From Parastagonospora avenae f. sp. tritici 18332-5 (taxonomy: Eukaryota; Ascomycota; Dothideomycetes; Pleosporales; Phaeosphaeriaceae): a DNA stretch of 64,000 nt. The position numbers and the translations under genes are program-made. The notes below the pieces were generated by a model, which had not been told where the DNA came from, searched no databases, and saw nothing but the letters and a program-made list of their open reading frames with translations. Where the stretch lies: contig JAFJTR010000060.1 of NCBI GenBank assembly GCA_022559985.1, forward strand, positions 124,001 through 188,000. The letters run 5' to 3'. Shown here in pieces: positions 22,913 through 35,786 of this stretch (positions are counted from its first letter, which is position 1; each line of letters starts with the position of its first letter).

Positions 22913-24594
22913 ATGCTCGTCTTGTCAGAGAAGTAAAAGTGCATCTCTTTCCCCTTGCATTAACGGAGCTAGCCATATCTTGGGTCGCTTTGGTCCGACC
23001 AATGTATAAGTACCATTCGTAGTATAATGGGCTGGCTTAGAGAGATGTCTATGGGACATGCGGAGTTTTCTAGCTTTGGACAATTTTCGAAGAGTAAATG
23101 AACACAAGATGAAATCTCACTTTTACCAACATTCTTGCAGTGACTGATGAATGGTATCGGTTGTTGGGTTGCATGCTACAGCTTCTCACCTACGACGTAG
23201 AACAACCAGGGTGCAACAGCGGCCACTCCATCTAATAGATTGAAGCTATACACAGTGTAGCCAGGCTTTTAAGTGCGACGTATCAGTCTGTGTATATCTT
23301 CAAGCACCCTGGTCACTGTCCGTCGTAAGTGATGACATGGAGTACCAAAGCAGGGCATACCTAGTGTACCAAACTATGCTACTGCTCCGCACAATCTCCA
23401 AGCACACGTTGGGAATGCGTGCGCGTGCTTTCCTTACGTTGCCATCGTGCCTTCCTTCAGACTGGTGGTATGTGCCTTGCCCAACCATGTTTATGGGTCA
23501 CTGTGCCCCGCTTGCGTTGATTGCATTCCGCTCACCTCTTCACACCTCATCTCTTGGATTCCTTCAACTATTATTTTCAGTCGTTCGCATGCTTCACGAT
23601 GGCTGTTCTTGTATGCGTTCCTCGATGCCGCGACGGTTCGCGGCGGAGCTCACTTTTGAGAAGAAGCACTTTGGGCACGGCACCTATATTTGTCAACACC
23701 GGGCAGCGGAGAATAGGAGCCTGAATGTATGCGCAGCTGTAAGATTCTCTACCTGGTTCTGCAGAGATCTTTGAAAACATACAGGCTACCTCTTCGCCTC
23801 CTCTTCTTAGGAAAAGGCAGGCACGAATATTGCCGGTGCCTGGTGGCATCGACACTCTAATCACGGCACATCATCATTCACACGCTCGCACTGCCACCGC
23901 CACGACCTGCTCCATCAACCAGCCCGGGTCCTGGCGCTCGGATGAGCAAGGCATCAGAGAGGTGGGTAGGTGTTGCGTACACGTCAGATCTCGCGCTGAC
24001 ACAATTGAAGCGAAGATAAAACGATCGGACTCAATGGCTTCTAATACCTTTCTGCTTCTTCTTTTCTCTTCAAACGAAGTCGCCGACGACGTGTCTCTGT
24101 TGGCTGCTGACTTGTTTCAAGAAATTCATTGTTCGTAAACCCGATCGCACCACGTACCAACGCAGTGCTTGTTCAGAACAACAAAGAACACAAAGCCAGA
24201 CGACGGCCCCTCAACCGACCTCATGTCATTGTCTCCATCTGTCATACTCACAATGGGCATCCATGTCGCGGTTGGCTAGCGAGCTGACGCGCACATCGAA
24301 ACAGCAGCCACTCACGTCAAGTATCAGGCAAATGTCACAAACGCAAGAAAAAGGTATTTTTTACTTTTGGATTCGCTATAAACGATTTAAACAATTATAC
24401 ACAAACACATTGGCCACTAAGAACCGTTATGGAAACCGACTACCCAAGAGTGACGCAGCGGGTATCAATATTGCCCGAGTCGGGAGATGAATATCCAAAA
24501 CGGCGAAAGTAATGGGGGTATGAGGAAGAAGATATCAACGAGCTCGAAGGACCAAGGAAGACGTTACAACTCCGACCATTAAACGACGAGGCAT
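22913..24594. other. Convergent intergenic, BiP 3' to Asp f 4-like 3'
   Basis: About 1.7 kb between two gene 3' ends. Only short overlapping frames are present; none is supported. Confidence 0.5.
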
Positions 24595-25655
24595 TTAGTC
24601 GAAGGTGACCTTGATCCATTCGCTGTCAGAGCCCATGGCGCAACCACCACCGGTACCCTGCATGACGACGTCGTAACCGCCGCCGCCACCGTTGCTGGCG
24701 TTGCAGTTGTGGAGGTCGTAGCCCTTCTCGCAAGAGTCGCCGGAGTTGCACTTGTAGACGCAGGTCTCCATGTCAGAAAGGCACTTGGAGCCCTTCATGC
24801 TGATGTTGCAGCCCTTCATGTTGACGTTACGGGAGACGTCGAAAGCACCCCACTGGCCGAAGGTGACCTCAGCCCAGGTGTTGTCGACACCACCGAACAT
24901 GGCGAGAGCGTTCTTGGCAGTCGCTGGTGCGCACGCAGCAGGAACGTTGGCAGCGAAGGAGATCTTGACGGACTTTCCGGGCTTCAGGCCGACGGAAATG
25001 TCGGGAACCCACTTGTTGATGGACATGCCGTCGAAGCCCTTGGCCTGCCAGCAGTAGTAGACGGCCTCGTCGCTACCGGTGTTGGTGACCTCCATACCCC
25101 ACTTGGAGTCGTCACCGATCCAGATACCGCCGTTGTTGGACTTCTCGTTCTTGCCGACCTTGGCGCCAATCTTGTTGGCAATGGAGGCGACACCAGCAAA
25201 GACATCCTCGACGAGGTCGCCGAGGGGGTTGTCATTCTTGGGCTCGTCGGTCTTCTGAGGGGCGGGAGCGGATGAGGCAGCCTCAGTGCTGGAAGGCGCA
25301 GCGGGCTTGGGCTTCTCGGCCTCGGGGGTAGGGGTTACGACAGGGGCGGGCTTTTCGGCCTCAGGAGTTGGGGTGGCAGCGGCAGCTGAGGAGGCGAAGA
25401 CGGAGCTCCAGTTGACCTTGTCCCAGTCGACGTCCTTGAGGTCGTAGCTGAGCGCATCCCAGTTGACGGGGACGGCAGGGTCCTGGCGCTTGGAGGCACT
25501 GCGAACTGTTAGTGTTTGCGACCCAGCGTGCGCATTCTGCGGACTACTTACGCTTCGCGACGGGCGTGGAAGCTGGCGTGGCGGTTGTGGATGTTGGCGG
25601 CAGCAGCTTGGCCAACGACGAGGGTGCTCAGCACCGCGGCAGATGAGTAACGCAT
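24595..25655 (-). CDS. Secreted Asp f 4-like protein (allergen/effector-type family)
   Basis: Two exons, 25552-25655 and 24595-25498, with a 53-base intron; 335 aa. Signal peptide MRYSSAAVLSTLVVGQAAAA is followed by possible Kex2-type sites (HARREA, SASKR), then a Pro/Ala/Glu-rich linker with two TPTPEAEKP repeats. The C-terminal part of about 170 residues carries the conserved module: GIWIGDDSKWGMEVTN, TWAEVTFGQWGAFDVSRNVN, and paired cysteines around CLSDMETCVYKC and SCEKGYDLHNC. From memory this module matches fungal secreted proteins annotated as Asp f 4-like or effector-like; that family name is my least certain point. The protein is surely secreted and Cys-bonded. No enzymatic motif is visible. 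Confidence 0.75.
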
Positions 25656-28600
25656 GTTGGGTTTGGGCGGTGAGTATCGGTTGTCGAAGAGATCGTAACG
25701 TCGTTCAACAGCGTTAAGCGTGTGTGGATATAGCGGTAGTTTGGTGAGTGGTGAATGAGTGACTGATCGCTAGACAGGAGTTTCGGGCGTGAATGAGTGA
25801 ACGCGGCGAAAGCTGTAGGATCTCAAAAGAGGGACGATAAGGTAATATACCTGGGCCGGCGAGTGTGGACAAGGAGGACAAGGGGAAAAAGGGAAACAAA
25901 GCGGCCAGACGCAGGATCAACGACACTTCAGCCGGGCGCCCCATCTCATCTCCTGAGGACGAGAATGTGCTAGCGCGCCAATGCCAATCACCGCCGCCAC
26001 TAGCCAGGCACCGCTCCTAGCAGCGCTTCCGAATTCTGATTGGTGTGCCTGGCCAGGAACCGAAGTTTCAGACACTTGACAAGCGCCAACGCAAGACCGA
26101 CCTGAACGTGGCATCCCTTGAGGCGGCACGCGACGACGGCGCCGACAGATTATCGAACTGGCGTTGCGGTCAACCACAACGACAACAAACACAGCCGGCG
26201 CTGGCATCCATGGTCGACGCCAATTTGCAATTACTGTGCGCATCGTCACCCACAGTGCACGGCTGGGCAGGCAATAGCCCCGGGGGCGGCAGATGAGAGC
26301 CGCGCAATTGCGATCGTCAACACGGCGGGCCATCTCGCTGTGATTGGGACGGCATGCATGCGTGGCCCTTCTTGTCGCCGCGAACGCTTGTGGAGCCTGA
26401 CTCTTCCAGAACGTCTCTGTCTCCGAGTCGATTCTACAAACGAGTCGAGTCGCCGCGCAATCATTTCTCAACAGCCGCAGTGCTGTGTTGGCAATAACTT
26501 GGTGTGCGCTGCATTGCTTGTTCACATGCGCGGGGAGTGCGCGGTGAACGGCGCGGGGACTCACCTTGTCCCTGTGAAAGCATGTCTTCTTCCCGCTTCA
26601 CTGTCACCGTCACTTCCTCCCACGTCACTCAAGGTCGTGACGCAGATGCATCCCTCGCCGAACTCGATCTTCACAGCAGCCACATCTGCGGCTGCGCGTT
26701 TTTCCGCTCCACTCACCACTCTTCACACATGCCACGAAGTAACGTCTGTGGAGCCCACCCCAGCCTTCCTGCAAGGCACAAGACGATAAGACCCGTTATC
26801 GCAACGTGGCGGCCACTCGTCGTACAGCACTTGAGCCTTGTTGAGCAAAGGCGCATGCGACGTGGTGGGTTCTGCTTCGCTGCAACGGCGCTGGGCGTGG
26901 ATGAGAAGAAAAAGACTATTCTATGTGGGTGCTTTTTACTTTGCGCTTGCTTTTCTCACATCTGGCCAATCTGCTTGCTGCCTTTACAAAAATCCTGCGC
27001 GAGAATTTTGCAGGTTTGACTTTAGCCCTGATGAACGATGACGATGGTTTCCATCTCGGTGTGGAGGGATGTCCCTCCCATAGGACAGAGTAGGTTGCCC
27101 GACCGACCACCCGGCAACGCACGGTGAAGCATCGACATCATTCCGCAAGTTCTCAACGACTGCCAGCTCGTGCTAAGAGTGCATCGAGTTTCCTAGTCCT
27201 GCACATCGAAGCTCGCGACTACTCTAGTCCGATACATACCGCACCGGAGCTCGTAAAAAGTCTTACAAATTCGTGTTCGGCATCATTCTCATGGGAGACT
27301 GAGTGTGATGACGCTAAGGTGGCTAGATGCAAGACAAGTGATGCTTTATCGATACGTAGCGGGAAGGAGGGGGTGATGCTACTGTGAGTTTAAAGTTGGG
27401 TGGGCTTGCGTGTAAGTGAAGAGGTAGGTCTTCGACGTCGTCAGCTTCAACATAGCGTACAGCATACTTGACTGTAGCAGAGTATCACACAGCATCTGTA
27501 AGTACACGCGTCGACACACCTGCTCGCCGAACATGCGCGATAGTCTGATACACCATCCATCGCCCGGCCCACTCCCCTCCCCGCCCGCCACGAACGTTGT
27601 CCAATCTGGCGCAGCGAGTGATCAGCATGCTGTGCGTGTGCCTGTTGATCGTCATCGTCGATCCGATCTGCAACATGATCACCACCACAGATGCCTAGCA
27701 GGTATTGGCGGAGAGCTTGTTTGAGGTCTGGAATATGGGGATTTGCATATGAGTGGGGAGTGGGAGTGGGATGGGGTTTGGGTTTGGTATGGAGTTTGGT
27801 GATGGGAGTGGGGAGGGGAGGTGTCACTTACATGTAGTGAACTGCTTGCTTTGGATGCTGCTACAATGCACTCTAGGACCACTAATCTCATCCCGCGCTC
27901 AGCGTAGTGTCTACTATCCCGTTTCCCTCTCTTCACATTTTGCACGCTGGTCGTGTCCAAACTCACTTTTTCGTACTGCGACTTCTTCATTTTGTTCCTA
28001 CCGGGCTTCTCGAGCTAGCATATCGGACTGTCGCTTTTTTTAGACTGACTTTTGCCACAGGCCATGTACGACTTGTATGTTCGACTTGGTAGCTCAGCAT
28101 CTACCTTTTATAAGGCGCGATGTAATGCAGCGTCCATCGAGCAATAAACCCTACCTGCTGATATGCTTTGGCATGTACGATTGAACCGGCGATATGATGG
28201 TAGGGGAAATAAACCACGAATTCCACTCTGTCAGGATGCTAGGCATGACGCCGAAGAATTCCACAATGGCGTACATTGTCGCCATCTATCTCCAGTACAG
28301 TTTGTCAAAGAAAATCCAACATGACTTAGTGTTAGTGATGAGGGTCCGAGGGTCTCTAGGCTGTATCGTGAACTTTTCTCTAGGCACTGCACTATACATG
28401 AGGCTATCCAGGAATCGTAATCATACCGAAGAACAAATACAGTAGGGAACCGAGTAGACGCATATTTGCAGACCAAAAAATGCCCCGAGTTTCTAACATG
28501 TGCGTTGTGGAGGAGAAGAGTAGAAGATCGATGGCTCAGCACACACACCACACATTCGACTAGGCCATCGATACCTTTGTTTCGGTCGTTTGGTCATCTT

Positions 28601-29779
28601 CTCGCCTCTACAGTAACTAACCGCTTACTCATTAGAGTTCAGAAATACACAAACAGCGCCGTTTCGCAGGTCGTTCGCAGAAGGTAAAGTTCAATCGCGC
28701 ATAGCATCACGGAGGCGCTCCATTCCTTCCAACGTCCTACTCAACAGCGAGAGTTACAATGCCCTTCCCCTCGTTTCACCAAGTATCTGTGCTCGTTCTC
28801 TCCGCTGATTCGGCATTCGGGATGATCTCGTCCTTCACACCCCTTTAGTCTCCGTGAAAGATACCCTTTCCCTCGCCTACCGCCCCGCCTAAATCTTTCA
28901 CACAAATGCAAAAAAATAACAATTGGGGATATCGCCAGCGGTCGCCCACCATGGCTACGATCCAAGAGGACAAAGCTGATGGGCCGTTTGACAGGCCCAT
29001 TCAGACTGGTTCACAATGTCCGGTACCAAGTGTGGGGGAATGGGGGGATTAGCTCGGTGATGACGTAGTACCTACGTGATACATAACGGGAAGGAGACTG
29101 AATATATAAGGGGGGCGGTAGGGGGAAATTGGATAATGGGATTGACTCGTTGTATAAGGGATGGTGTTCATTTGGTAGATATATAGGGAGGGAGTTGGTA
29201 TGGTGTGGTTGAAGTCAGTGGTTTTAGACGCAGCTTCAGGGTTTATGTTAGATGGAAAGACAACGGCATAGGTGCGATTGGCAAGTAGCATACTTTTGAC
29301 AAATTAAGGTCTCGATTTTGTCTTGTTGAAGTATGTCAGTATCTGGTGAAGTCACGCATCGCGAAATGAAAAATGTTAAAGAATGACACTTGAGCGTCAA
29401 TAGCTCACTTCAACAGCTCACTCCAACACCCCTACTTCGCAAACACAACTCAAAGCCCCTCGAAGCGCCTCCAGGAGTTACCATCGGACTACTCGGTACT
29501 CGTTCCGAATCGCGGGGTAGCTTCCCTATCTATCCACGTGCCAGATAACACACCAAATCGGTCCGCCACGCACATTTTGCACTCATTCGGTAAGCCATCA
29601 AGACAGTCCAGCCAATCGCATGCCCATCTATCCGAGTCGACCAAACCACATATCGCTCGCGAGATATCTCGCGAACGAATGCGACCAGACATCTCAAATA
29701 TGTAGATAGATAGACCTTTGATAAACCCCATTCCACATATGCAGCCCCCTTCCCCCCTCCCTTCCATAATCCATCAACA
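25656..29779. other. 4.1-kb gene-free divergent region
   Basis: Unusually long for this window. It lies between two divergent gene starts and holds only overlapping short frames in several phases, for example a 223-codon frame at 26118-26789 with an equally long antisense frame. None has a recognisable domain or splice-supported extension. It could contain a long promoter or non-coding RNA. I found no tRNA, rRNA or spliceosomal RNA. Confidence 0.45.
29657..29674. promoter_or_regulatory. 18-bp perfect palindrome upstream of the monooxygenase
   Basis: TCGCGAGATATCTCGCGA is its own reverse complement and lies 106 bases upstream of the monooxygenase start codon. This suits a dimeric transcription-factor site. 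Factor unknown. Confidence 0.4.
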
Positions 29780-31497
29780 ATGCAGCGTTCCCTCTTCACC
29801 CAAACCACCCCCTCGCGCTCCGACACGCCCAACTCCCACCCCACCCACACCCCCGACATCTTGATCATCGGCGCCGGCTTCGCGGGCTGCTATTTACTCC
29901 ACCACCTGCGCCAGCACAACTTCCGCGCCAAAATCATCGAATCGGGCACCGACCTGGGCGGCACGTGGCACTGGAACAGCTACCCGGGCGCACGCGTGGA
30001 TAGCCAATGGCCCGTGTACGCGCTCAACATACCACAGATATACCGGAAGTGGAAGTGGAGCGAGCATTACCCGGGCCACGAGGAGATCAAGCGGTATTTC
30101 AGGTTTGTCGGGGAGGAGTTGGGGTTGTATGGGGATTGCGTGTTTGGCGAGACGGTTGTGGATGTAGCTTGGGATGAGAGTGGGAAGACGTGGAGGGTAA
30201 GGACGGAGAAGGGGTTGTTGGTACATGCGAAACATGTCATTGCGTGCACGGGATTTGCGGCCAAGAGGTATTTTCCGGATTGGAAGGGGTTGGATACGTT
30301 TGCGGGCGAGATGCATCATAGCAGTTTCTGGCCGCAAGATGGCGTCGATGTTAAAGGGAAGAATGTTGCGGTCGTGGGCACGGGGGCAACGGGCGTGCAG
30401 ATTATCCAGGAGTGGGCGAGGGAGGTGGGGGAGCAGGGGAGGTTGACGGTTTTTCAGAGGACGCCGCAGTTGGGGTTTCCGATGCAGCAGAAGAGCATTA
30501 GTGAGGAGGAGAATGCGCAGATGATGGCGGAGATTGAGAGGATTATGGAGACGAGTCGGAGGACGAGGGGTGGGTTTGCGTTTGATTCGGAGAGGGTGTT
30601 GAAGACTTTTGATCACGATGAGGAGGAGAGGGAGCGGTATTTTACGAATTTGTGGGAGAAGGTGAGTTTGTAGAAGATGTTGTGTTTGTTCATGCTGACT
30701 GGATGCAGGGTGGATTCAGATTCCATGGAATGAGCTACAGCGATATGTTGACAGACGAGAAGGCCAATGATGAGGCGTACAAGTTTTGGGCAAAGAAGGT
30801 CAGAGCAAGAATCAAGGATCCGAGGAAGAGAGACCTACTTGCGCCGTTGAAGAAGCCCCACCTTTTGGGCGGAAAGCGACCAAGTATGGAGCAGTGGTAT
30901 TATGATATTTTCGACCAGCCCAACGTTGACATTGTCGATGTCAGGGCGAATCCGATCGAGGAGGTCGTTCCCGAAGGCATCCGGACAGCAGACGGGACTT
31001 TGCACGAATTCGACACGATTGCTCTGGCTACAGGCTTCGATAGCGTTACGGGCGGGCTGAAAGCCATCAACATCCGAGGCACAGAGGGACTGTTGAAGGA
31101 TAAGTGGGAAAAAGGCATTTGGACTCATCTCGGCATGACCGTCTCATCATTTCCGAACTTCTTCATAGTCTACGGACCGCAGGCGCCGACAGCGTTTGCG
31201 AATGGACCAAGTGCAGTCGAACCGCAAGCCGACTGGATCATCGCAGTACTGGACGACATGAGAAAACAAGGAAAGCAGAGAATCGAAGCCACGGAAGAAG
31301 CAGAGAAGAAGTGGAAGGAGCGAGTCATTGCCCATAGTATGGCATCGCTGAGACACACTGTTCCGAGCGGATGGAATGGCGGAAACATACCAGGCAAGGT
31401 GCAAGAGCCATTATCGTACGCTGGTGGGCTGTCGGAATACAGAGATAGGATAGACGAAGTCCGACAGCACGGCATGACGGGCTTCACTGTAAGTTGA
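29780..31497 (+). CDS. FAD-dependent Baeyer-Villiger-type monooxygenase
   Basis: Two exons, 29780-30661 and 30709-31497, with a 47-base intron; 556 aa. It has an FAD-binding Rossmann motif GAGFAG at residues 31-36 and a second NADPH-binding motif GTGATG. Between them is the Baeyer-Villiger fingerprint FAGEMHHSSFWP (FxGxxxHxxxWP). The DLGGTWHWNSYPGARVDS stretch is also characteristic. Such enzymes insert oxygen next to a carbonyl of a ketone or aldehyde to make an ester or lactone. No signal peptide or membrane segment. There are no biosynthetic partners next to it, so a catabolic or stand-alone role is as likely as secondary metabolism. Gene intact. Confidence 0.93.
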
Positions 31498-33102
31498 TGC
31501 GGCGTGTGGAATACATGACTCTTTCGAAATGCATATTGTGTTTTGCGCTGGTGCTGGTCAAGTAATATCGTCGATAGCATGCAGTCGGCCAAATGGCACT
31601 TTCCGCAACCAAGGGCAATCATGCCGGCCAGGTTGGTTTCATGCACATGGCCAATGGCAGAGGCGCAGCATGCAGTGTTTCGAACTGCCTAAGGTGCTGA
31701 GGCTGAGGATGTGAAGCACCCGACGTTCCCGACGCAGTTCCAGTGACGACATGCAGCTGCCGCTTCTGGTGTTGATGTTCTTGCATGACACTTGGAATGT
31801 GGCACTGGGCGTAGCTTGGTAGGGAGAAAGAGCCGTTGCACCGAGGTAAACATGCGTGAGCCGCTGGTGCTACGTTACCGACGTGCTGTGCGAGTATCTT
31901 TTCCTGGCCAGCGCTCGTTCATGTGCTAAACCACGGTGGTAGTACGAGATGGGGTGTGAGAAGTGCAGTGCGGCCAGAGCGACGATGGCGCTGATAGGGC
32001 CTTTTCTTAGATTAGCATCGCAATCTATCCTAGGATGTTTGAGGGAGTACGACAGAGGAACAGGTTAGCGCATTAGGGCTGTTTTGCAAAGCTCGAGAGG
32101 AAGCTTTCTTGGGTAAAGCGCGTAATTTTAGCTGGAGATTGGTGAAAAGTGGCATCTTAATCAGCGAGAGGGCAGCATTTCAGGCTTGTTTTGTACCGTG
32201 GAACGCATGCATGAGATTCCTCTGAAGGGTTGCAGAACAGCCCTATTGTCTCTCCGGGCCTGATTAAGTAAGGGCCAAACAGCAGCTGCACATGCGGCCA
32301 ATGGGCTGCGGGAGGGCGGCACACTGGGGGCAGGCGTGGCGCAGGGCACGATTCGAGGAAGGAGCGACCCACGCCAAACTCCAGATCGCCCATGTTCGCA
32401 GCGGCTCCTCATTACCACTCGTGTTACTGTCCTGCTGTCAAGACAAACACGTAGACGCTGGCGCTGCGTTCTCCTTCTCGTCGCTCTTTAGCCTTCGAAG
32501 TCTATTCGGACTCGGCCCGTCCTGCGATTTCCCCGCGCGCTCGTTCGCGCCTGCCACTCCTTGACTTCCCGGCCTCCAGTCCAGTGGTTCACCTCCGCGC
32601 TCACCTTCACCGCGCCTTTCGACACAATAGGAAAACACTGCAGCAACAGCGCCCTTGAAGTATACTTATACGGCGCATTGTCTACCGGGTGCGCCCCATC
32701 CGCTGTCTAAAGGTCTCCAGCCTTGCGATCATCATACACCAACTGCAACACCTCGTGTTGCGCCTTATGCACTCCCCATCCTCCTAGCACCCGAGTACCG
32801 AGCACCGACGACCACCATCGCAGCCGTGTTCTCTTCCTGGCCTCAGCCTCACTTCTCCACTGTGCTGTAAAAAAGCGCCGTCCCCTGTCGCTCCTTCCCT
32901 CTGCTCGCTAGTGGTGAGCAGCCGGCCTGTCTCCACGCAATCGTTCACGATATCTCGAACCACATTACACTGCCACTCTCTAAGCGTAGCCAATGCACAA
33001 TTAGGACTACATTCACTCTTTCTACCGCCAGCTGGACTGCAGGCGACGCACCGTTGACCGGGTACATACTTACACACCATCTAATAACAAGCATCTCCAA
33101 TC
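31498..33102. other. Intergenic, monooxygenase 3' to KCH1 5'
   Basis: About 1.6 kb. The right half is pyrimidine-rich and probably forms the KCH1 promoter and a long leader. No gene is supported. Confidence 0.5.
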
Positions 33103-35291
33103 ATGGGGTGCTGTGGCGACCGAGAGAAGGGCCTCATTGTGTCCGAGGAGCAGAAATGGGACTACATCGTGAGTGTGGTGGCGACGGCGACGGCGACACT
33201 TGCTAACAAGCCAAGAACCTCTCCGACTTCAGGTCGACCTCCTGCCTCACGCCATTCTCCTACATGTGGCTTTGGATCCTCGTCATCATCTCATGCGCCA
33301 TCTACCTCGCGGACGGCTTCACCGCCGTCAATCTGCTCGCATTCAACAACTGGTCCAGCCAGGTCAAACCCACAATTCCCTTTGAGATTGCCAAGTGGAT
33401 TTTCGCCATTACCATTATCATTTCCTACGTCTTCCTTCTATACCGATACTTCCGTGCCATGCGCGTTATCAAGTCTGGTAGTGTGACTGAATGCTACCTT
33501 GAACCCGTAGCTGCCATCTGGCAGAGTATGCGCATTACCAAGGCCGGTCAGGGCTGGAGACGCTTCCTGGTTTTCGCCGAACTCACCAAGAGTAAAAAGG
33601 GCGCCAACTACATCGCCCTCTTTGTCTATTTCCAGTTCAAGAGCGCGCTGCTTCTCATCGTTGCACAAGGGCCCCGCACAGCCATCAACGCCATGACCTT
33701 GTATGCCGTCATGCAGGCGCAGCTTCTTCCAGTCGGCGAACATGCTTCCAAGGATCGTTCAAACTTTGAGCAATTCTTCATGAACATCAAAGTCTTGGTC
33801 GAGACCGGAAACAAGCAGGAGACTGTCATCTACTTCACCATGCTGTTCTCCCTACTGATCTGGGTCATCGGCGCCTTGGGCCTCATCATTTCGGGCATAC
33901 TCTACATTGTCTTCCTCTGGCACTACATTCCCAAAGCCGATGGCTCATTGACCCAGTACTGCCGACGCAAGGTCGAGACTCGTCTTGAGCGTATTGTGGG
34001 CAAGAAAGTCAAGAAGGCGATTGAGAAGGCGGATCAAAAAAGGAGGCAAGAAGAGGAGAGGGCCATCAAGAAGGGCAAGCTTGACCCAACACAGACACGT
34101 CCTACGCTACCCAAGCTTGACCTTGACGATGACACGTCTACTGTCTTCTCGATGCAACGCTCCGACACCATGACCACCAGCACCACGCTTCCACCATACT
34201 CTGCCAACGGTCCAGCACGGCCAGGAACCTCAAACACCAGCCGTGGTCCCGTGAATCCCAGACTACCCACGCTTGACGAGAGACCTGGATACCCCACTCG
34301 ATCAGACACAAACTATTCCACCGCCAGCTACCGCTCCAACGCACCTCTTTTGGACCAAGTGGGAGGTATGGCTACTGGAACGCCTACTGACCCAATGCCA
34401 CCAATGGACCGAAGAGATTATTTCAATCAACAGCCTCCTCGATCTTACACGCCGAGCAGCCGACCGTTCCCTGAAGCGACTAATGGCCGATCAAACACCC
34501 CAATGACTATGCGTGGAGTTGGAGTTTTGCCACCAGTTGACACAAGTTTTTCTACCGTCGGTAGTAACATGGACGCAAGCTACTCGACGGTGGGTAACAA
34601 CCAAGTTACATCTGAACCTCGCGTCATGTCACCCATGTCCAACGATCGCCGAGGACCATCGCCACCTCAGTCAAATCGACCATACCCCGAGTTCAGTCCC
34701 TTCGACAGCCGTGGTCCCCCCCAAGTCGAGCAATACGAGCTGTCGCCCGTCGAGACTACCACGTCAAGCCAGCACGGCCACCAACCTTACTACTCCAACT
34801 CAAGTATCCTGGACGAATACAACTCCCTCCAAGCACCTCCTCAAATCCCCGACGCCCTACGCGCCGGCTCACCCGCACAGTCCGGCCTACCCTCAGGCCC
34901 GCGATCTCCCCCACGAGCAGGCACCGCACCACCACCACGCGTTGGCACCGCCCCTCCTCGCCCCGGTCTCCCCGCTTCCCTCACATCCGCAATCCAGCGC
35001 CGCGAAGCTTCCCAACCGTTGCCAAATCGCGGCATGACCGGCTCCGTCCCCCAACAACGTAGCGCCACAGCCCCGATCCAACAACCATCCTGGAACGCAG
35101 GCAATATGGGCCCAGACCGTAGTTACACGCCTACATCTCACGTAGGCAATACAGGTCCCGACCGTAGCTATACGCCCATGTCTCAACCAGATCGTAGTTA
35201 CACGCCCATGTCCCAGCCGCGTTACCCCCCGCGCGGCTACGACCAGAACCAGGGCTACGAGTCAAATAACGGCTATGACCAGCGCTACTAG
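33103..35291 (+). CDS. kch1: Low-affinity K+ transporter of the fungal KCH family
   Basis: Two exons, 33103-33168 and 33216-35291, with a 47-base intron; 713 aa. The short first exon (MGCCGDREKGLIVSEEQKWD) begins with a Gly-Cys-Cys that could be lipidated. Membrane segments follow: FSYMWLWILVIISCAIYLAD, WIFAITIIISYVFLLY, a middle hydrophobic region, and FSLLIWVIGALGLIISGILY, consistent with the KCH/PRM6 potassium-channel family. In yeast these plasma-membrane proteins admit K+ during Ca2+-linked pheromone responses (family knowledge). The C-terminal 430 residues are disordered, rich in Pro/Ser/Thr/Gln, and include three DRSYTPxS-type repeats near the end. These may be regulatory phosphorylation sites. 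Confidence 0.9.
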
Positions 35292-35666
35292 GCCGAAAAA
35301 CTTGTTACTTTTTGCGTGCATGCATTGCAACGGCGTTTCCACATTGCCTTTTGAATATCAGAAACCACTGCGTCTTTCTGAATGACACGATCGGGAGCGG
35401 AGAGGAAAGCACCGATCGATGATGATTTACTTTTTTATTTTTTTGTTTCACTTGTGTGTTTCGAGATACCCTGATGCTTACCGCTGGTCTCGGACGTCCA
35501 TTCGTTTTTCTGATGAGGGGAGGAAGGGGTGGGGAAGGGGTGGGGATGGGGAAGGATTGTAGGAATAGGATATGCGTGGGATGATGGAATTTGTAGTATA
35601 TAAACAAGCTTTGGAAATGCAAATGCAAATGTTCTTCAAATGAAAATAATTATCTTCATTCCGACC
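35292..35666. other. KCH1 3' region
   Basis: About 0.4 kb between two convergent 3' ends. It is T-rich and G-rich in turn and should hold the terminators. Nothing else seen. Confidence 0.45.
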
Positions 35667-35738
35667 TCATTCTCGGCTAATATCAAAAGTCTCACCATAC
35701 ACCCCGCTTCTATCGACTTTCTTCTTGTTCTTCTTCTT

Positions 35739-35763
35739 CCCATTGCCATTGCCATTGCCATTC
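35739..35763. repeat. (CATTGC)n short tandem repeat
   Basis: About four 6-base units. On the minus strand they read as alternating Asn-Gly codons in frame with the upstream DUF2235 gene, just past its stop codon. Confidence 0.6.
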
Positions 35764-35786
35764 GCACCTCCACCCCCATTAACCTC

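Noticed and set aside
26118..26789. 223-codon frame in the gene-free region
   Set aside because: It is matched by a similar antisense frame, starts at no clear signal, and shows no domain or splice structure.
28070..28110. TGGTAGCTCAGC-like stretch resembling a tRNA D-arm
   Set aside because: No matching acceptor stem, anticodon arm or T-loop could be folded around it.
29894..30616. 240-codon antisense frame within the monooxygenase
   Set aside because: The Arg/Pro/Leu-rich composition is typical of a frame opposite a GC-rich gene.
29780..31497. Secondary-metabolite gene cluster around the monooxygenase
   Set aside because: No synthase, transporter or pathway regulator lies within reach on either side; the P450 and the OYE are far away.
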